A DNA stretch of 64,000 nt, from contig CATOOV010000001.1 of NCBI GenBank assembly GCA_951801955.1, positions 98,975 to 162,974 of the forward strand, in the 5' to 3' direction. Of the stretch, positions 55,135-63,989 are shown piece by piece. This stretch comes from an uncultured Lachnospiraceae bacterium (GTDB taxonomy: Bacteria > Bacillota > Clostridia > Lachnospirales > Lachnospiraceae). Below the pieces are notes generated by a model. That model was not told the DNA's origin. It made no database searches and worked only from the letters and a program-made list of their open reading frames with translations. The first letter of the stretch is position 1. Each line of letters starts with the position of its first letter. The translations under genes were made by a program, and so were the position numbers.

Positions 55135-55938
55135 ATGTCATACAAAATGATTGTTCTGGACATTGATGGAACACTTACAAATGATCGAAAAGAGATTACG
55201 CCTCGTACAAAACATGCCTTAAAATACGCACAGGAACAGGGGATTATTTTAGTCCTTGCCTCTGGGCGTCCCATTGCCGGTTTGCAGAAATTCTGTCAAG
55301 AGTTGGAACTTCACAGGCATCATGGACTACTTCTTGCATACAATGGAGGAAAAATTGTGGATGCACAGACAGGAGAGCAGCTCTATGAAAAATTGATCCC
55401 CCTTGAACGAGCAATTGCGGTTTTAAAACATTTGGAACAATTTTCAGTAAATCCTATGATTGATGATGGCTCCTGCCTCTATGTAGAGGATGTACATGGA
55501 TACAAGGTTGACTATGAAAGCAGTATCAATGATTTATTTGTAAAAGTAGTGCCCTGTTTATCAGAAGCATTGGATTTTTCTCCTGTGAAAGTATTAATTT
55601 CCGCGCCCAACCATGTTTTATTGACAGAGATGGACAATATTGTAAAACCTTATGAGGAAGAATTTTCCTTTATTATGTCAGCACCCTTTTATTTGGAATG
55701 CAATATGAAAGGAATCAGCAAAGGAAATTCCCTTGCAAGGGTCTGTCAAAACTTACATATTGCCCCAGAGGAAGTAATGGCTTTTGGAGATGCACAAAAC
55801 GACCTGTCCACCATAACGTTTGCTGGGCTGGGTGTGGCAATGGAAAATGCATGTGACGAATTAAAACTAGCAGCTGATAAAATCACTTTGTCCAACAACG
55901 AAGATGGAATAGCAGCGGCGTTGGAAAAATATTTATAA
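55135..55938 (+). CDS. Cof-type HAD-IIB phosphatase
   Basis: 267 residues. Motif I DIDGTLTND with nucleophile D9 and general acid D11, motif II VLASGRP, motif III lysine in KGNSLARV (K about 198), motif IV FGDAQNDLSTI. The cap is of the type IIB class. Cof proteins dephosphorylate sugar phosphates, FMN or similar small substrates. It is the last plus-strand gene before the accessory end. Confidence 0.93.
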   Translation: MSYKMIVLDIDGTLTNDRKEITPRTKHALKYAQEQGIILVLASGRPIAGLQKFCQELELHRHHGLLLAYNGGKIVDAQTGEQLYEKLIPLERAIAVLKHLEQFSVNPMIDDGSCLYVEDVHGYKVDYESSINDLFVKVVPCLSEALDFSPVKVLISAPNHVLLTEMDNIVKPYEEEFSFIMSAPFYLECNMKGISKGNSLARVCQNLHIAPEEVMAFGDAQNDLSTITFAGLGVAMENACDELKLAADKITLSNNEDGIAAALEKYL

Positions 55939-55958
55939 CAGATTGACATTTTCAGAAC

Positions 55959-56072
55959 AAAAGTGCGTTTCACAGACTCCCATGACGAAATTCCTTTGCT
56001 AATGCATCTTTTGTTCCGCGCCGCGCACAATTGCGTAACAATATTTTTCCTTTTGTGCGCGTGTGCATATTT
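55959..56072 (+). repeat. Intergenic structured repeat, copy C
   Basis: 114 nt matching copy B over its whole length and copy A over the last 55 nt. It begins 20 nt after the HAD gene and runs straight into the T-rich palindrome at 56072-56119. Confidence 0.75.
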
Positions 56073-56119
56073 TTTTCATCATATAGGAGATTCCTCTGAA
56101 TTTCCTATATGATGAAAAA
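56072..56119. terminator. Bidirectional terminator between convergent HAD and recombinase genes
   Basis: Arms 56072-56088 (TTTTTCATCATATAGGA) and 56103-56119 (TCCTATATGATGAAAAA) are perfect 17-bp complements. The left T-run ends the minus-strand transcript and the right arm lies inside the end of the recombinase coding region, which stops at 56079. Confidence 0.75.
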
Positions 56120-57164
56120 TGCTCCCTGAATATTTTCCGGCTAACTTCCTGCGCTCATCGTCAATTGCTGCATAGTGCTGACGGGTGGTTTCTACACTTT
56201 TATGTCCCAAGGCATCCGCAACCAAATAGATATCACCAGTTTCTTTGTAAAGGTTAGTTCCATAAGTACTGCGCAGTTTATGAGGTGTAATGTTCTTAGT
56301 GATATTCGCTGCATCTGTGTACTTCTTTACAAGCTTTTCTACAGAACGGGTCGTAAGGCGGCTGTATTTTAAAGAAAGAAAAAAAGCTTTTTCCTGTCCT
56401 GGAAGGGCTTTTTTTTCTAATATAGGACGTTCCAACTCCAGATAATCTAACAGTGCGTCAGCAACCTCCTCACCAAAATAAACCGTAGATTCATTTCCTC
56501 CTTTTCGTACCACACGCATACCATGAGTTTTAAAACTCACATCAGAAATATCCAAACCAACACATTCTGATACACGTATTCCAGTTCCCAAGAGAAGTGT
56601 GAGGATAGCAGTGTCCCTGTACTTTGTCTTTTTGTGTGCCGCAAGCTGCCTTGGCGTCAGGGAATTTCCATTCTCTACGGCAGAAATCAATTCTGCAACC
56701 TCATCCTTATCCAATCGGATAATATTTTCTTTATGCTTTCTTGGCGTCTCAATCATAGAAGGTGCATTTGTCTTTATAAATTCCTTTTTAAAGTAATAGT
56801 TATACATTGTGCGTATGGCAGAAAGTTTCCTGGATTTTCCCTTTTCGCCGTTGGTAATGGCTTGACCGTCTCTTTTTTCATAATAAGACAGGTAAGACAA
56901 ATATTCCTCAATATCGATTGGTGTCATTTCATCCAATACCTGAATGGGGATATCATGCATGGATAGTTTTCCATATACGGGATTATTTTCCTGGATAAAT
57001 TCAAAAAAGAGACGAATATCATATCCATAAGACAACCTGGTTCTGGATGATGTATTGCGGGTTTCTAGATAACGAAAAAAATAATTGCAGAATTTAGGCA
57101 ATTCCTTTAATAAAGATTGCAGTTTTCTTTTATTTTCTAAATTAATTTGTTCTACGTAATTCAT
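56079..57164 (-). CDS. Tyrosine recombinase (XerC/XerD-like, phage-integrase family)
   Basis: 361 residues from the ATG at 57164 (AAGGAG upstream; earlier in-frame starts lack a site). N-terminal SAM-like DNA-binding domain (about 20-130) and a catalytic domain with the full set: R197 in GTGIRVSEC, K221 in RKGGNE, H295 and R298 in HKLR, H321 in LGHKS, and nucleophile Y331 in RQHYAA. It should cut and rejoin DNA at a specific site. No other prophage genes are next to it, so it may be a chromosomal Xer protein or a stranded integrase. Confidence 0.92.
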   Translation of the reverse strand: MNYVEQINLENKRKLQSLLKELPKFCNYFFRYLETRNTSSRTRLSYGYDIRLFFEFIQENNPVYGKLSMHDIPIQVLDEMTPIDIEEYLSYLSYYEKRDGQAITNGEKGKSRKLSAIRTMYNYYFKKEFIKTNAPSMIETPRKHKENIIRLDKDEVAELISAVENGNSLTPRQLAAHKKTKYRDTAILTLLLGTGIRVSECVGLDISDVSFKTHGMRVVRKGGNESTVYFGEEVADALLDYLELERPILEKKALPGQEKAFFLSLKYSRLTTRSVEKLVKKYTDAANITKNITPHKLRSTYGTNLYKETGDIYLVADALGHKSVETTRQHYAAIDDERRKLAGKYSGSIFHHIGNSEESPI

Positions 57165-57263
57165 ATCATAAGCTCCTTGCAAAAGTGAGAGATACATTTT
57201 TGCACAAAATGCAAACAGAAAGCGCAAAAAAGTACGAGATACATTGAATTTTATATTTTTTAC

Positions 57264-57299
57264 TAGCAGTTCGTGAAATCAACATTTCACGAACTGCTA
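57264..57299. repeat. 16-bp perfect inverted repeat upstream of the recombinase
   Basis: TAGCAGTTCGTGAAAT (57264-57279), loop CAAC, ATTTCACGAACTGCTA (57284-57299). It sits 100 nt before the recombinase start. There is no U-run on the minus strand after it, so it is not an ordinary terminator of the dtd transcript. A recombination or operator site is possible. Confidence 0.6.
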
Positions 57300-57403
57300 A
57301 ATCACATTTTTCTTGCTGCTCTCCTATAAACACTCCATAAAATAACCTGATATTTTCATACAGGCTCTTTTGTTTTTAACTATCATAACTAATTCTGTCA
57401 TTT

Positions 57404-57853
57404 TCAACAAATCTCCTTGGAATCCAATAAAATCGTAAATGGTCCATCATTCAGTAATTCTATTTTCATAACGGCTCCAAATGAACCTGTCTGAACAACA
57501 GGAATTTGTTTTTGGCATTGTGAAATAATATATTCATACAATTCATTTGCCAAATCAGGACTTCCAGCTTTTATAAAAGATGGGCGATTTCCTTTTTTAC
57601 AATCTGCATATAAGGTAAATTGGGAAATTAATAACAATTCTCCAGAAACGTCTGCAAGGGACAAATTCGTCTTTCCATTTTCATCTTCAAAAATCCTCAT
57701 CCCAATCAATTTACGAATCATTTTATCTGCAATCTCTTTGGTATCTTCCTGGCTGACACCGATAAACACCAAAAACCCTTTTTGAATCTTTCCAATAATT
57801 TGTCCTTTTACCTCAACAGAGGCATGGGTCACACGCTGAATTAAAAATTTCAT
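57404..57853 (-). CDS. dtd: D-aminoacyl-tRNA deacylase
   Basis: 149 residues, the standard length. It hydrolyses D-aminoacyl-tRNAs as a proofreading step. [37 protein letters not shown] and the Gly-cisPro motif [11 protein letters not shown] are diagnostic. The minus-strand ribosome binding site is GGAAAGGAAG. It is a housekeeping gene within the accessory end. Confidence 0.95.
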   Translation of the reverse strand: MKFLIQRVTHASVEVKGQIIGKIQKGFLVFIGVSQEDTKEIADKMIRKLIGMRIFEDENGKTNLSLADVSGELLLISQFTLYADCKKGNRPSFIKAGSPDLANELYEYIISQCQKQIPVVQTGSFGAVMKIELLNDGPFTILLDSKEIC

Positions 57854-58044
57854 AAACTACTTCCTTTCCTATGTCCTTGAAAAACGCAGCTCTTCTATTA
57901 CGCCCTAATCTTTACTATTATAAGATGATTTGCAGAAAAATACAAGAAAATCATAATGAAAAAGAGTTCATGCAATACATAAAAATATTTTTCTATCTTT
58001 AGCATAAAAGTGCATGCTTCATTTCACTTTTCTCAAATCATTCG

Positions 58045-58860
58045 TTATACAGCCCCCTCATCTTCTATAAGCCTTTTCGTTGTTATCTCAAGTATTTCTT
58101 TTAACTTGTTATATGTAAAAGAAGTCATATTGGTATATGGAATCTCTTTTGCTACATGCATAAAAACCTTTCCATATACAACATTTCCTGCGACAACCTC
58201 CTCTCGTTGCAAGGATAATCCTATATGAAACATTGCTTTGGGGTTATGATGTAATGCCCCAAGAGCAAACCAATACAATCCACGTACCTTGCTATGCCAA
58301 ACCCCTATTCCCTGATAGTAATGATTTCCTAAACTTACCATAGCTTGTGAATTTGCCATTTGAGATGACTGCCATAACCAAAAAGAACCCATAAATTGAT
58401 CCTGCACGCATCCAATCCCTTTTGATAACATTATACCATACTCAAATGCTGCCTTTGCATTTCCTAACAAAGAACTTTCTTTATAATAATTAGCTGCCTT
58501 GCCATATTGTTTTAATTCATAACAACTTTTTGCAGCTTTATACAAAACCTCTCCTTTGGATAAATCAAAACTTTGCACTAATTTTTGATTTATCTTTGTG
58601 CGATATACCTCTCCTTCATCTGTTGTCAGGCAATAAAGGTGATTATTCACTTTCCCTATCCACATTGCCACCCTATAATGCTTTAATACATTCAAATAAA
58701 ACAACATCATTTCCATTTGTCGTTTTGCCAACAGAAAGCTATCATTTTGAATATTGCTGTACAATTTCCTTATCAATTCATAAGACTTACTTAAATCATT
58801 TGAGATATAGTCTATAGCCATCTTAATAGACATTTCATTTAGTGTTTTTAAGTTTACCAT
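58045..58860 (-). CDS. Sel1-like/tetratricopeptide repeat protein
   Basis: 271 residues from ATG 58860 (AGGAGAAACACATA upstream). Residues about 100-235 contain helical repeats of the Sel1 kind: YGKAANYYKESSLLGNAKAA, FEYGIMLSKGIGC, AMVSLGNHYYQGIGVWHSK, GLYWFALGALHHNPKAMFH. These solenoids mediate protein-protein contacts. There is no signal peptide, so it is cytosolic. Partner and role unknown. Confidence 0.75.
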   Translation of the reverse strand: MVNLKTLNEMSIKMAIDYISNDLSKSYELIRKLYSNIQNDSFLLAKRQMEMMLFYLNVLKHYRVAMWIGKVNNHLYCLTTDEGEVYRTKINQKLVQSFDLSKGEVLYKAAKSCYELKQYGKAANYYKESSLLGNAKAAFEYGIMLSKGIGCVQDQFMGSFWLWQSSQMANSQAMVSLGNHYYQGIGVWHSKVRGLYWFALGALHHNPKAMFHIGLSLQREEVVAGNVVYGKVFMHVAKEIPYTNMTSFTYNKLKEILEITTKRLIEDEGAV

Positions 58861-59031
58861 TATGTGTTTCTCCTTATATTTATATCTTGTGATAGGCAAT
58901 TGCGAAACCCAATAATTTTGATCATTTAGCAGTTTAGCAATTATCTAATATCTTGTGACATGCCGAATGACATGATGGGGTGTCCTTGAGTATAGTTTTA
59001 ATTTGTAAATATTTTACATAAAAGATTTTTA

Positions 59032-59058
59032 AAAGGATTGCGCAAAACGCAATCCTTT
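59032..59058 (-). terminator. Terminator of the minus-strand unknown unit
   Basis: AAAGGATTGCG (59032-59042) and CGCAATCCTTT (59048-59058) form an 11-bp perfect stem with a 5-nt loop; on the minus strand it is followed by TTAAAAATC. It lies 53 nt after the end of the gene at 59111. Confidence 0.65.
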
Positions 59059-59110
59059 ATATAACCTGCAACATTATAACAATCTTTGAAAATGACCAAA
59101 TTCCGCAGTA

Positions 59111-60127
59111 TTATATCAATTTACCTGCCAAACATGTAATTATTTTTGAGAATTTGATTGCCTCCGCTTCATTATTTGTCTTATACATAAACAACTCCTC
59201 GAATAATTTATCTGATATGTGCTCAATCCAATCTTGTTCATGAACAAAGGCAGCACAAGCTATTGCCGCATCGCAAAAATCGTATTTATGTTCCAGTTCA
59301 TCAGGAATATCTCCCTTACATATTTTTAATTCATAAGGATGCCACTCCAATTTATCCAATTCTTTGTTTCTACTTACATGGAATGTTCCTACTTCAAACA
59401 AACATTCATAATGCTTACTTTGACTGACTGCAGTTTTTATATTTGTTGTATGTTTTGTATAAAGGCTTCGTTGATAAAGGTCTTTGAAAAAATCTTTGTC
59501 CGACTTATATTCCCAAGAATTAAAATAATCTGTTGCGGATGCATAGATATTGTTCCAATCTGTTTTGACTGGTCTGCCATCATCTTTCCAGATTTCTCTT
59601 TTTCTGTGTTTTTCCAACTCCGTATTAAAGTCACTTACCAACCGCTCTTGTTCTTCTTGGCTGAAAACAGACTCGTTCCTTTCGTACTCATATGTATGGG
59701 AAGAAAAATCTGTATAATGCCCCTCTTCCTTGAGAACCAATGTTTTTTGTGAACCACTTCCAAACACTTCCCAATGGCGGTCATAGCGCCAATTTCCATC
59801 TTGCTCTTCCTGCAAAAGATCATAGATAAAGTATGATTCTACCTGGCTCCATGGCATATTCCACCACATCCACTGACTTGCGTCTTCCCCTAATCCACAC
59901 AGGACTTTCAATGCATTTTTTAAATTTTCCAAAGACAACAGGCATTGTTCATATTCCTTCTCTGAAATTGATTTTCTTGACCAAATTCTCCTTTTTACAT
60001 TTTGATTTTTTACGGTTTTGCTCTTCCAGTCAAAACGTTTAGAAAAAAGCGTATGTTGATTCTTAGCGATTTCTTTTAAAAGCCTTATACACTCTTTATA
60101 TCGCTCTTCTTCTGTTTGCCACTCCAT
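59111..60127 (-). CDS. Protein of unknown function, highly charged and Trp/Tyr-rich
   Basis: 338 residues from ATG 60127, overlapping the previous stop by one base (TGATG). No membrane segment or signal. An N-terminal helix (EERYKECIRLLKEIAKNQHT) is followed by a basic patch around residue 40-55 and an aromatic-rich middle (DASQWMWWNMPWSQVESYFI; DYFNSWEYKSDKDFFKDLYQ). The C-terminal part includes YKLDKLEW-like and CDAAIACAAFVHEQDW segments. I do not recognise the family. It is always best read with the small gene ahead of it as one unit. Confidence 0.7.
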   Translation of the reverse strand: MEWQTEEERYKECIRLLKEIAKNQHTLFSKRFDWKSKTVKNQNVKRRIWSRKSISEKEYEQCLLSLENLKNALKVLCGLGEDASQWMWWNMPWSQVESYFIYDLLQEEQDGNWRYDRHWEVFGSGSQKTLVLKEEGHYTDFSSHTYEYERNESVFSQEEQERLVSDFNTELEKHRKREIWKDDGRPVKTDWNNIYASATDYFNSWEYKSDKDFFKDLYQRSLYTKHTTNIKTAVSQSKHYECLFEVGTFHVSRNKELDKLEWHPYELKICKGDIPDELEHKYDFCDAAIACAAFVHEQDWIEHISDKLFEELFMYKTNNEAEAIKFSKIITCLAGKLI

Positions 60128-60540
60128 CAATTTAACTCCTGTATCTTAACAATACCTTTTTTTCCAGGTTTCACAGAAATTTTGAATAGATCCTCTTCCT
60201 GCATGGTAAGGTGCATATAATTATCCCGAATCTCTTTCTTACTTGCTGATATATCCATTGCCCGTGACGTTGCTAACACAGCGTTGTTTAAACTTCCTGT
60301 AAAAGCTCCAAATGCCATGCCCATTGCAAACTTTATACTTCCTGATAATATCTTTTTATTTTTCACATTGGAATCCACAAAATAGAATTGATGTTCTCCC
60401 GGTTCGATTTCGATGACATAAGGAGCTTTACTCATTTTTAATTTGATCAATTCGCCCCCCTCTCCTGGAGCTTTATCAATATAGAGTCCTATGTATGGTT
60501 TTCTTGAAGGGAATATCGTCCAAAAACTCGTATATTTCAT
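60127..60540 (-). CDS. Small beta-rich protein of unknown function
   Basis: 137 residues. The first half is beta-like (YIGLYIDKAPGEGGELIKLK; YVIEIEPGEHQFYFVDS), in the manner of DUF2846 or PEGA-type domains. A glycine/alanine-rich hydrophobic stretch (SIKFAMGMAFGAFTGSLNNA, about 75-94) could enter a membrane. It ends VKPGKKGIVKIQELN. The start is preceded by AAAAGGGGACTGACTA. Translationally coupled to the larger gene downstream. Confidence 0.7.
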   Translation of the reverse strand: MKYTSFWTIFPSRKPYIGLYIDKAPGEGGELIKLKMSKAPYVIEIEPGEHQFYFVDSNVKNKKILSGSIKFAMGMAFGAFTGSLNNAVLATSRAMDISASKKEIRDNYMHLTMQEEDLFKISVKPGKKGIVKIQELN

Positions 60541-60543
60541 TAG

Positions 60544-60582
60544 TCAGTCCCCTTTTACTGTAATTGACAATTGTGTTTTCAT
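60544..60582 (-). CDS. 12-codon leader-like frame
   Basis: ATG 60582 follows a strong ribosome binding site (GGAAGGAG) and encodes MKTQLSITVKGD before TGA. The binding site for the next gene lies within its last codons. It may be a leader peptide, or the front of a gene lost by deletion. The rest of the 328-nt gap up to 60868 shows no gene or clear hairpin. Confidence 0.3.
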   Translation of the reverse strand: MKTQLSITVKGD

Positions 60583-60868
60583 TCTATTTTCTCCTTCCAT
60601 ATTTTTTGCTTTCACTATCTAATGGTAAAATTCTCCTTTGCTCTATCACGCTATCACACTTAATCGCCACCACATAAGCTAATAAGCTCCCTTGTTAATA
60701 CTTTCAATGCCTTCGCAAAACGTAATTTTCTTCACTTTGACAGTTCAGAAACATATTTTGACAGATAACTTTCAAATTCGGACTAAGCGCCATACTTTTC
60801 AATTCAATACATTCTTCAAAAATCAATCGTTTTCTTATATGAGATTTCTTTTTTCGATTCCTCCCACA

Positions 60869-61972
60869 CTACTTCTTTGTGATAACATGTTTCACTTTCG
60901 ACCAGCCAGAGTAAATCTTTTTCGTTTTTCCTCCGGTTTTCACATTCTTGTAAGTGCGGATCCTTACATAATAATTCTTTTTCGCTTTTAGCTTTCCAAT
61001 GGATTTTGACACAGTTTTGTTTTTATTCACAATAACCGTTCTTGTTGCATTTTCCTTAAATTTCTTACTGGTAGAATAAGCAACCTCATAGCCTGTGGTT
61101 TGTTTGTCCTGCTTGTTCCATTTAATAGTAAATCCCTTTTTCTTTGGTGTTAATTTGGTAATGCTGGTGGATTTAGGAGCTATCGTAAAAATCTTTTTCA
61201 CAGCTCCCTGATAATTCCCTTTGAAGTTAATTTCCACCGTATAAATCCCTACATTTTTTCTTCCCTTTGCATAGGAGACAGTGTAATCTATTTTATTTTT
61301 CAGTGCCTCCCCTTTACTATCCTTGATAGAGATGGAAGGTTTTTGTACCTTTCCATTATAAGTATAAGATGTTTGGGAAAGTTTTACGGTTTTTGCAGCA
61401 TAAATGGTCGCTGTACTTTTGATATTCCTACATTTTATACAAATTTCACTGCGTTTCCCGTTCTTCTTTGTTGTTGCTTTGGTGATTTTAGATTGGTAAG
61501 TATGTCCCTGTGCTGGAATGGACTCCTTATAAGAATCCCCGCATTCTGTACAAGTATATATTTTCTCCCCTGTTGCGGTACAAGTTGGAGGTATCGTAAT
61601 CTCACCTTTATAATTATGGGCACATAATGCAGAATAACTATATTTTAATCCATTTTCTTTTGCATAGGATTCTGCATAACTGCCCTTGGTAACAATCAAA
61701 GTCAGATTGCCGCAATCTAAAAATACACTTTCCCCTATATTCACCACTCCTACTGGCAATTCGATACTGCTTAGGCTACTACATTTATAAAATGCCCACT
61801 TCCTAATGCTCGTTATTCCTTCTGGTAATTTGATACTATTTAGGTTACTACACCTTTCAAATGTAGATTCTTCTATGCTCGTTACTCCTTTTGGCAATTC
61901 GATACTGCTTAAGCTGCTACAACTTCCAAATGCACTATACCCGATACTTATTATGGTGTGGCTTTCATTTGT
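60869..61972 (-). pseudogene. 5'-truncated BspA-type leucine-rich-repeat surface protein
   Basis: The open frame runs from a TAG at 61973-61975 to the stop at 60869 with no ATG start; TTG 61897 is the first near-usable codon and has no binding site. Residues form BspA/LRR_5 repeats (IGYSAFGSCSSLSSIELPKG; LNSIKLPEGITSIRKWAFYK), then an acidic-cysteine module with CxxC pairs (CAHNY, YTCTECGD, SEICIKCRN), a Fn3/Big-like region and a basic end. Such proteins are secreted and bind host or matrix proteins, and normally carry a signal peptide, here absent. The loss coincides with the GTGTCA array just upstream. Confidence 0.65.
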
Positions 61973-62067
61973 CTATGCAGAGTGCCGTAAGCGCCTATTT
62001 ATGGGGATTTCCGGCATTCTGTCCTTTCATCTTCGCTCATAAAAAAGCGTAAATTTTCAAAAATTTA

Positions 62068-62121
62068 GTGTCAGAAATTGTGTCACTCATGAAAAATGTG
62101 TCAGGATTGGAAACGGTGTCA
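62068..62121. mobile_element. GTGTCA repeat array, probable end of an IS21-like element
   Basis: GTGTCA occurs at 62068, 62080, 62098 and 62116 (spacings 12, 18 and 18). Multiple short terminal repeats of this kind are characteristic of IS21-family ends, where the transposase binds. No transposase gene is present, so this is at most a residual end. The array sits between the truncated LRR gene and the AT-rich pair. Confidence 0.4.
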
Positions 62122-62204
62122 TTTACCGAGACATCAGTTGAGATTTCAAAAAAATGTTGATTTTCAGATTCAGTATTGATATAAATATTATTCCATCGAA
62201 ATAG

Positions 62205-63653
62205 TTATTCTTTATTTTTAAATATCTTATCAATTTTATTTTTATCAAAAACATGAGATAATATGGATAAAACACTATCTACATCTACTGAATTTCTTTC
62301 AGCTATTTTTTTTAAACTTATATTATCTCCAAAAAACATATCGTTCAAAAAATCGTAAATTACACCGTTAATTATATATATCTCAGTTTCTTCATTCACA
62401 TTCGTGTAGTTCCCATTTACCTTATATAATACATTAAGATAATCAAAATATTTTAAATATAATTTTCTATCATAAGAATTAACTAGTTCTGAAGAAATCA
62501 AAAATAAAGGACATTGTATTCTAATTTCACAGACTTTTTTAAAATTCATCAGACACAAATTTAAATACTCTCCATTAGCTTCATTTACAACTTTATCTTC
62601 AAGAATTCTTTTAGCAATTTTTATCGGATTATCATACTCTGTTATTCTTTCAAGTTTTTCATAAAGATTACATATTATCTCATTTAATTTTTTTATAGAA
62701 TATTTTACCTGACCTTTTTTATTATATAAATAATAAATTTCAACCTCCTTATTTCTTAATAATTCTTTAAATGCCAATACGAGCCTTAGATATCTATTGA
62801 TGGTTAGAATATTATTATATGGATAGATAAAATAATCTTCATAAAATTTTTTGTTAGTAATATCTAATGGAGATGTAAAGTTAATAGCATAATCAATTAA
62901 TAATAGTATAAAAAATTTTTTAAATTCATAAAAATCATCAAACGACACAGGGGCTATTGTTTTATCAAAAAGTATTTCTGCATTTTCATAAATAGAATCA
63001 TTACATAACTTATCAATATATCGTTCTGATTCCTTAAACCGAGCATGTAACGTAAGTTTGTCTTGAATTCTTGCTGAACCCTCAAGCAAATCAATCGCAC
63101 CATATATCATACCATCTTGAGATAGAATAAATTTCTTTTCATAAGACTCTTTAAAACCACCTATATTCTCTAATAATTCTTGAAAATATACTATTAATTC
63201 TTCATCCTGAAAAACATTATTATGCACTAACATTTCTGAAATAATTGAATCTAATAATATATTGAACATATTTCCCAAATCATTTGTATATATTTGTTCT
63301 AAATTTTTTTCTTTAGTATTCCCTTCTAAACAACATAAAAGCTTTTCAGCAAAGCTGTATAAATCACAAATATACTTATCTTCCTTATCTTCTAAATTAA
63401 CGTTATCAATAAGTGGATATCTATTCTCATGTCTTATCAGAAGATTACAAATTAAGTTTTTTTCAAATTCATAAATCAACACATAAAGCATCCCAAGTGT
63501 AGAACCAAAAAATTGTAGCCAATGATTTTTTTCATGTTTTATAGTTAAGAGATTATAAAGAACATTTTTTTCATCAGCAGAAATATCTAAATTGATAATA
63601 TAATTTCCAAAATTAAAATAACCTGTACATTGATTTAATATTGGTTTATTCAT
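62205..63653 (-). CDS. AT-rich protein with HExxH motif, putative metalloprotease-like effector
   Basis: 482 residues from ATG 63653, which overlaps the previous stop by 8 nt (ATGAATAA). An alternative ATG 63695, preceded by AAGGGAGAG, would add 14 residues. At residues 40-44 lies HEKNH, an HExxH zinc-binding motif, followed by WLQFFGSTLG. The setting HExxHWxQ then Gly-Ser-Thr recurs, from memory, in uncharacterised bacterial proteins of possible conflict systems. The rest is helical and rich in Asn, Ile, Lys and Tyr, with no signal peptide. Codon use is far more AT-rich than the core genes, suggesting horizontal acquisition. A third zinc ligand is not identified, so catalysis is a hypothesis. 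Confidence 0.7.
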   Translation of the reverse strand: MNKPILNQCTGYFNFGNYIINLDISADEKNVLYNLLTIKHEKNHWLQFFGSTLGMLYVLIYEFEKNLICNLLIRHENRYPLIDNVNLEDKEDKYICDLYSFAEKLLCCLEGNTKEKNLEQIYTNDLGNMFNILLDSIISEMLVHNNVFQDEELIVYFQELLENIGGFKESYEKKFILSQDGMIYGAIDLLEGSARIQDKLTLHARFKESERYIDKLCNDSIYENAEILFDKTIAPVSFDDFYEFKKFFILLLIDYAINFTSPLDITNKKFYEDYFIYPYNNILTINRYLRLVLAFKELLRNKEVEIYYLYNKKGQVKYSIKKLNEIICNLYEKLERITEYDNPIKIAKRILEDKVVNEANGEYLNLCLMNFKKVCEIRIQCPLFLISSELVNSYDRKLYLKYFDYLNVLYKVNGNYTNVNEETEIYIINGVIYDFLNDMFFGDNISLKKIAERNSVDVDSVLSILSHVFDKNKIDKIFKNKE

Positions 63654-63876
63654 TCTCGTTCTCAGAAATGATAATGTTTCGGATAAGTTCTTCATTGATG
63701 TTTAACTCTCCCTTATCAGATAATTTGTAATCGAATTCTATCGTTGAATTGCCTTTGCATATTTTTATTTTTCCCTTTGAACACTCCAAATATTTTTCAA
63801 TAACATCTGTTATGCATTTTACTATTGCTGCAACCCCTCCTCCTCCAATAATAACATATAATAATTGTATAATCAC
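63646..63876 (-). CDS. Small membrane-anchored protein upstream of the HExxH gene
   Basis: 76 residues: a hydrophobic glycine-rich N-terminus (IIQLLYVIIGGGGVAAIVKC), an amphipathic helix (ITDVIEKYLECSKGKIKIC), then strands (STIEFDYKLSDKGELNINEE). This resembles the small constant partner proteins (EACC1-type) that accompany variable effectors in described bacterial conflict systems; the match is by eye only. It overlaps the effector gene and must be cotranslated with it. GGAGGAGGGG lies near the start. Confidence 0.6.
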   Translation of the reverse strand: MIIQLLYVIIGGGGVAAIVKCITDVIEKYLECSKGKIKICKGNSTIEFDYKLSDKGELNINEELIRNIIISENENE

Positions 63877-63922
63877 CAGTTTACAACTTTTTTAATAAAA
63901 AAATGCCGCACAAGGCTTTCTG

Positions 63923-63989
63923 TTGTATAATGAATTTGACCAAAACATTACAAAGGATAGTGACCCTGTACGACAAACTTATTATACAA
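63923..63989. repeat. Imperfect 16-bp inverted repeat at the window edge
   Basis: TTGTATAATGAATTTG (63923-63938) faces CAAACTTATTATACAA (63974-63989); 14 of 16 positions pair. Each arm holds a TATAAT. The 35-nt interior is GGATAGTGACCC-containing. It may be a divergent promoter/operator for the two-gene module or the end of a mobile element cut off by the window. Confidence 0.4.
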
